From: Planctomycetota bacterium
GTDB lineage: Bacteria > Planctomycetota > UBA1135
Direction of reading: 5' to 3'
DNA length: 17,474 nucleotides
Assembly (NCBI GenBank): GCA_022447335.1
Contig: JAKVCF010000037.1
Span: 1-17,474 of the forward strand
The notes beneath the pieces are model-generated. The model did not search any database. It was not told the DNA's origin and was given only the letters and a program-made list of their open reading frames with translations. Of the stretch, positions 14,310-17,474 are shown piece after piece. Made by a program: the position numbers and the translations under genes. The stretch's first letter is position 1. Each line of letters opens with the position of its first letter.

Positions 14310-15755
14310 CTACTGGTGCATCCAGTAGTTGGGTGCTTCTTTGGTGACCTTCACGTCATGCGGATGCGATTCACGCATACCCGCACCAGTGATGCGCACG
14401 AAGCGCGCCCGCGAGTGAAAAATATCCATGGCTTCGGCGCCGGCGTAGCCCATCCCGGCCCGAATGCCCCCAACGAACTGATAGACAAAGGGCTGCAGCG
14501 GACCGCGGCTCGGCACCATACCTTCGATGCCTTCGGGGACTAGCTTTTGTGTGTCATGTACGCCGGCCTGACCGTAACGCGCCTTCCCCCCTTCGAGCAT
14601 AGCGGCCAAGGAGCCCATGCCGCGCACGGACTTGAAGGACCGTCCCTCGTATAGGAAGCTTTCCCCGGGCGCTTCATCAGTACCCGCTAGCAAGGAGCCG
14701 AGCATGACGCTCGAAGCACCAGCACCAAGTGCCTTGACAGCATCGCCAGAGTGACGGACGCCCCCATCAGCGACGACGGGAACTTCTGCAACCGCACAGA
14801 CCTGACTGACCTGATCGATAGCCGTGAATTGCGGAACGCCCACTCCGGCCACCACCCGAGTGGTACAGATCGAGCCCGGGCCAATACCAACCTTGATGCC
14901 GTCGGAGCCCGCTTCAATCAGAGCCTCGGCAGCTTCGGCCGTGGCGATGTTTCCAGCGACAATGTCCACCAAATCGCGCTTGCGTAGCTCGCGTACCGAA
15001 TCGATCACATTACTACTGTGTCCATGCGCGGTGTCGACCACCAACACGTCGACCCCGGCTTGCACCAAAGCCTCGGCGCGGTCGTAATCGTGCACGCCGA
15101 CAGCAGCTGCACAGATCAAACGCCCCTCCCCGTCCTTCGCAGCAGCTGGAAACCTCTCTGTCATAACGATATCACGCTTAGTGATCAAACCCTCGAGCTC
15201 ACCTTGCTCATCGACGATCAATAGCTTCTCGATCTTGGCGTTCTCCATAAGCCGCCTGGCTTCCTGGAGCGATGTGCCCACCGGCGCAGTCACCAACTCA
15301 CGTGTCATAATCTCAGCCACTTTGTGATCGTCGCCGCCTTGAAACTGCAGATCGCGACGGGTCAGAATGCCCACGACTTGGTCGCCCTCCAAGACCGGGA
15401 ATCCGCTAATCCCGTGCTCATTCATCAAGCTGCGAGCCTCAGCGATAGTGTCCCCGGGCTCGAGTGTAAGAGGATCGGTGATGATGCCGTGCGCCGAGCG
15501 CTTTACTGCATCAACCTTACCCACCTGCTGCTCAATAGAGAGATTGCGATGGATCACCCCAATTCCACCCTGCTGGGCCAAGGCAATCGCCATCCTGGAC
15601 TCAGTGACCGTATCCATCGCCGCCGAGGCGACCGGAATGTTCAGGCGGACGTTGCGCGAGAAAAAGGTACGGGTGTCGGCCTCGGTCGGGAGGATGTCAG
15701 ACTCCTGCGGCAGCAGGAGGACATCGTCGAAGGTGAGGGCGAGCTGCAGGTCCAT
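14310..15755 (-). CDS. guaB: Inosine-5'-monophosphate dehydrogenase
   Basis: A 481-residue IMPDH that oxidises IMP to XMP with NAD, the committed step to GMP. It opens LALTFDDVLLLP (residues 5-16), has the paired CBS regulatory domains (about 90-200, between AHGIITDPLTL and LITKRDIVMTE), VVDTAHGHS (239-247), the catalytic loop GIGPGSICTTR (290-300) with C297, and the flap around YEGRSFKSVRGMGSLAAM. The ATG at 15755 is preferred over an in-frame ATG at 15791: it gives the normal family N-terminus, and a -10-like TACAAT ends only five bases before it. If that promoter is real, the mRNA is leaderless. It is followed by guaA after 44 bases. Confidence 0.98.
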   Translation of the reverse strand: MDLQLALTFDDVLLLPQESDILPTEADTRTFFSRNVRLNIPVASAAMDTVTESRMAIALAQQGGIGVIHRNLSIEQQVGKVDAVKRSAHGIITDPLTLEPGDTIAEARSLMNEHGISGFPVLEGDQVVGILTRRDLQFQGGDDHKVAEIMTRELVTAPVGTSLQEARRLMENAKIEKLLIVDEQGELEGLITKRDIVMTERFPAAAKDGEGRLICAAAVGVHDYDRAEALVQAGVDVLVVDTAHGHSSNVIDSVRELRKRDLVDIVAGNIATAEAAEALIEAGSDGIKVGIGPGSICTTRVVAGVGVPQFTAIDQVSQVCAVAEVPVVADGGVRHSGDAVKALGAGASSVMLGSLLAGTDEAPGESFLYEGRSFKSVRGMGSLAAMLEGGKARYGQAGVHDTQKLVPEGIEGMVPSRGPLQPFVYQFVGGIRAGMGYAGAEAMDIFHSRARFVRITGAGMRESHPHDVKVTKEAPNYWMHQ

Positions 15756-15760
15756 GGCCC

Positions 15761-15790
15761 ATTGTAGGGTTGCGCGAACCACGGGGTCCA
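15761..15790 (-). promoter_or_regulatory. Candidate guaB promoter, predicted leaderless
   Basis: On the minus strand TACAAT (15766-15761, five of six -10 matches) lies 18 bases after TGGACC (15790-15785, four of six -35 matches). The -10 ends five bases before the ATG at 15755, so initiation would fall at or next to the start codon. No Shine-Dalgarno is present, which is consistent. Confidence 0.45.
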
Positions 15791-15795
15791 TGCCC

Positions 15796-15801
15796 TATAA
15801 T
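15796..15801 (+). promoter_or_regulatory. Perfect -10 element upstream of the aceE-type gene
   Basis: TATAAT is an exact sigma-70 -10 match and would start transcription near 15808, giving a leader of about 48 bases before the GTG at 15856. The best -35 candidate, TTGCGC at 15770-15775, is 20 bases away, longer than ideal. Confidence 0.5.
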
Positions 15802-15812
15802 CCCTTTCTGTA

Positions 15813-15827
15813 CGGGGCTATCCCCCG
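15813..15827 (+). other. Small stem-loop in the aceE-type leader
   Basis: CGGGG (15813-15817) pairs with CCCCG (15823-15827) around CTATC. It would lie within the first 20 bases of the predicted transcript. It could stabilise the mRNA or be chance in a GC-rich leader. Confidence 0.35.
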
Positions 15828-15855
15828 CTCGTGACATCCTCCACGGATCCTCACT

Positions 15856-17474
15856 GTGCCCTCCACAAAGTCGGAACCACTGCCCTTCGGCCTGACTGCC
15901 GAGGCCATCGACGCGCTCGATGCCATTGCGCTGCGCGCACTTGCTCAGACCGCCCACATGATCTGGGAGGCGAACTACCGCCCAGATGCTGAGACCACCG
16001 ACCCAAAAGTCGGCGGCCACCCAGCAGCCTGTACCTCATCGCTGCATCTCTGCACCGCGCTTCATCTAGTCGCTCGCCAACCACAGGATTTCTGGTGCGC
16101 CAAGCCGCACCTTGCGCCGCTAGACCATACCCTGCACTATCACGGTCGCATATTCTGTACCGAAGATGGTGACTGGATGGATGACACCACAGCAGAGATC
16201 GCCATGCATGGGCTGCGCAAATTCTCGCAGAACGGCGAACCCGTCTTCCAGAGCTACCATGCCGCCAGCGATCCCGACAATTGGCGCATCTTACCCAGTG
16301 GAACGGTAGGTATCCCGCCAGTCAACGCGGGCTATGTCGCGCTAATGCACCGTTACCTGGTCGACCGTGGCCTGATTGAGTCTCAAGATCCACATTTCTG
16401 GTGCCTACTCGGAGACTCCGAGTTCCGCGAAGGGTCGCTTATGGAAGCGATCACTGATTTCGCAGAGCGCGAAATCGAAAACATCACCTGGATTGTTGAC
16501 TACAACCGACAGTCGCTGGACGGCACACGTCTGGTCAATGCCGAGGGTCTAGGTGGCAATGACGACGCGCGCATTGAAGGCATGCTTGAGGCCAACGGCT
16601 GGGAAGTCATTCAACTGCGTCATGGTCACTTCCGCGAAGAAGTTTTCGCACGCAAAGGTGGAGAAGAACTCCGCGTGGCCTTTGAGGGCGGACTCACTGA
16701 CTACGAATTCCAAGGCTTACTCTGGAAACGCGAGGCTCAGCTGACGCGCGAAACACTTCTGGCCAGGTCGCCTAAAGCCGCGAAACTTCTCGACGATCTA
16801 TCCGATGAGGAAGTCGTTCGCCTGGTCACCGACTTAGGCGGCCATGACCTGATCAATATCCTGCGCGCCTTCGAGACCGCACGAGCCAGCACTCGACCGG
16901 TACTAATCGTGGCACACACCGCCAAGGGATTTGGCCTTTCGAACTTCGCCGAACCGGGCAATCACAGCTCATTGCCCGACAAGTCAGAAGTCGCCGAGCT
17001 TCTAGCGGCACAAGGCCTTTCGATGGAGAACCCCTACGACCGCGCTGGTGATTGGGACGCTGGGGGTCCTGAACTCGGCTTGCTAGCCGCGCGCCAGGAA
17101 GAAGTGCGCACTGGCATCGAAGAACTCGAAGCCGTGTCGGAAGCCAACCGCAAGGCTTACGCCGATCGACTCAACTCCACCCTGCCACTACCAGAAGATC
17201 TCGGCATCAACCTTTCTATGATGCCAATCGCGCATACCCAGTGGATGTGGGGACAAGTGGCCGGAAAACTGGTTCGAATAGGTACGCATGACGAATTCAC
17301 CAAGTCCGGCGTCGATGTCGGACGCGACTTAAGCGAGGATGAGGCCCGCTGGGCCGAAGCCGCCGACATGGTGCTGACCATGTCACCTGATGTCGGCACG
17401 TCAACCAATATCAACCCGACCATGGACGGAAAGATCTATGGCCCGGAAGTTGGCGAGGATCTTGAAGAACGCCT
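15856..17474 (+). CDS. aceE: AceE-type pyruvate dehydrogenase E1 component, 5' part (runs off window)
   Basis: The first 539 residues of a homodimeric-type thiamine-diphosphate E1, which decarboxylates pyruvate and acetylates the lipoyl E2 subunit. It shows KVGGHPAACTSS (residues 51-62, matching the GGHMASFQSS region of AceE), the thiamine motif GDSEFREGS (186-194) with N217 after 28 residues, SLDGTRLV (220-227), GWEVIQLRHG, and VLIVAHTAKGFGL near 352-364. The GDG of the motif is GDS here. An in-frame TGA at 15832 leaves GTG 15856 as the earliest sensible start, so the protein begins about 50 residues later than E. coli AceE and lacks most of the N-terminal arm that binds E2 in that enzyme. 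The second domain starts near the right edge and is cut. It is divergent from guaB. The family is well supported; the substrate (pyruvate rather than another 2-oxo acid) is inferred. Confidence 0.82.
   Translation, partial: MPSTKSEPLPFGLTAEAIDALDAIALRALAQTAHMIWEANYRPDAETTDPKVGGHPAACTSSLHLCTALHLVARQPQDFWCAKPHLAPLDHTLHYHGRIFCTEDGDWMDDTTAEIAMHGLRKFSQNGEPVFQSYHAASDPDNWRILPSGTVGIPPVNAGYVALMHRYLVDRGLIESQDPHFWCLLGDSEFREGSLMEAITDFAEREIENITWIVDYNRQSLDGTRLVNAEGLGGNDDARIEGMLEANGWEVIQLRHGHFREEVFARKGGEELRVAFEGGLTDYEFQGLLWKREAQLTRETLLARSPKAAKLLDDLSDEEVVRLVTDLGGHDLINILRAFETARASTRPVLIVAHTAKGFGLSNFAEPGNHSSLPDKSEVAELLAAQGLSMENPYDRAGDWDAGGPELGLLAARQEEVRTGIEELEAVSEANRKAYADRLNSTLPLPEDLGINLSMMPIAHTQWMWGQVAGKLVRIGTHDEFTKSGVDVGRDLSEDEARWAEAADMVLTMSPDVGTSTNINPTMDGKIYGPEVGEDLEER

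Noticed and set aside
15756..15791. Upstream ATG for guaB adding 12 residues
   Set aside because: IMPDH proteins begin close to LTFDDVLL, and the candidate promoter lies inside this segment; not fully excluded.
1..17474. Mobile elements, CRISPR repeats, tRNA or rRNA genes
   Set aside because: No transposase, integrase, regularly spaced repeats, cloverleaf or rRNA-like sequence was visible; all long gaps are under 130 bases.

Overview
The window is a compact stretch of an ordinary bacterial chromosome. It has 15 protein genes (two run off the ends), gaps no longer than about 130 bases, and no tRNA, rRNA, CRISPR array, insertion sequence or phage gene that I could see. Base composition is moderately GC-rich throughout. 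A periplasmic parvulin, a lipoprotein-like gene and a YidC with a large periplasmic domain point to a Gram-negative cell plan. The divergent YidC, MnmE and AceE-type proteins and the scarcity of Shine-Dalgarno sites suggest a lineage away from the well-studied proteobacteria, such as a planctomycete-like or deltaproteobacterium-like group. I cannot place it more precisely from sequence alone.

Left block (1-6734, all on the minus strand): reading in transcription order, a calcineurin-like phosphoesterase, yidC (membrane insertase), mnmE (tRNA wobble-uridine GTPase), nrdR (repressor of ribonucleotide reductase genes), an unusual ATP-cone protein that looks like a catalytically dead ribonucleotide reductase relative, and smc (chromosome condensation, cut by the window edge). 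Gaps are 3, 4, 83, -29 and 13 bases, so this looks like one operon joining membrane biogenesis, tRNA modification, dNTP control and chromosome organisation.

Middle (6863-12674): a secreted parvulin-type peptidyl-prolyl isomerase gene (plus) meets the hisS-nadD pair (minus) tail to tail with overlapping stop codons. Divergent from hisS is a small orphan lipoprotein gene with its own likely promoter and hairpin terminator. Then come gluQ (tRNA-Asp queuosine glutamylation) and an unrecognised three-helix membrane protein on the minus strand, and pcm (isoaspartyl protein repair) on the plus strand.

Right block (12727-17474): guaB-guaA, the two-step GMP branch of purine synthesis, runs on the minus strand. 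Divergent from it is the 5' part of an AceE-type pyruvate dehydrogenase E1 gene. The 100-base gap between guaB and aceE carries two opposing promoter-like elements; the guaB one lies so close to the ATG that its mRNA may be leaderless.

The most interesting item is the nrdR-partnered ATP-cone / reductase-like protein (353-2017). I saw no exotic defence, mobile or biosynthetic system.
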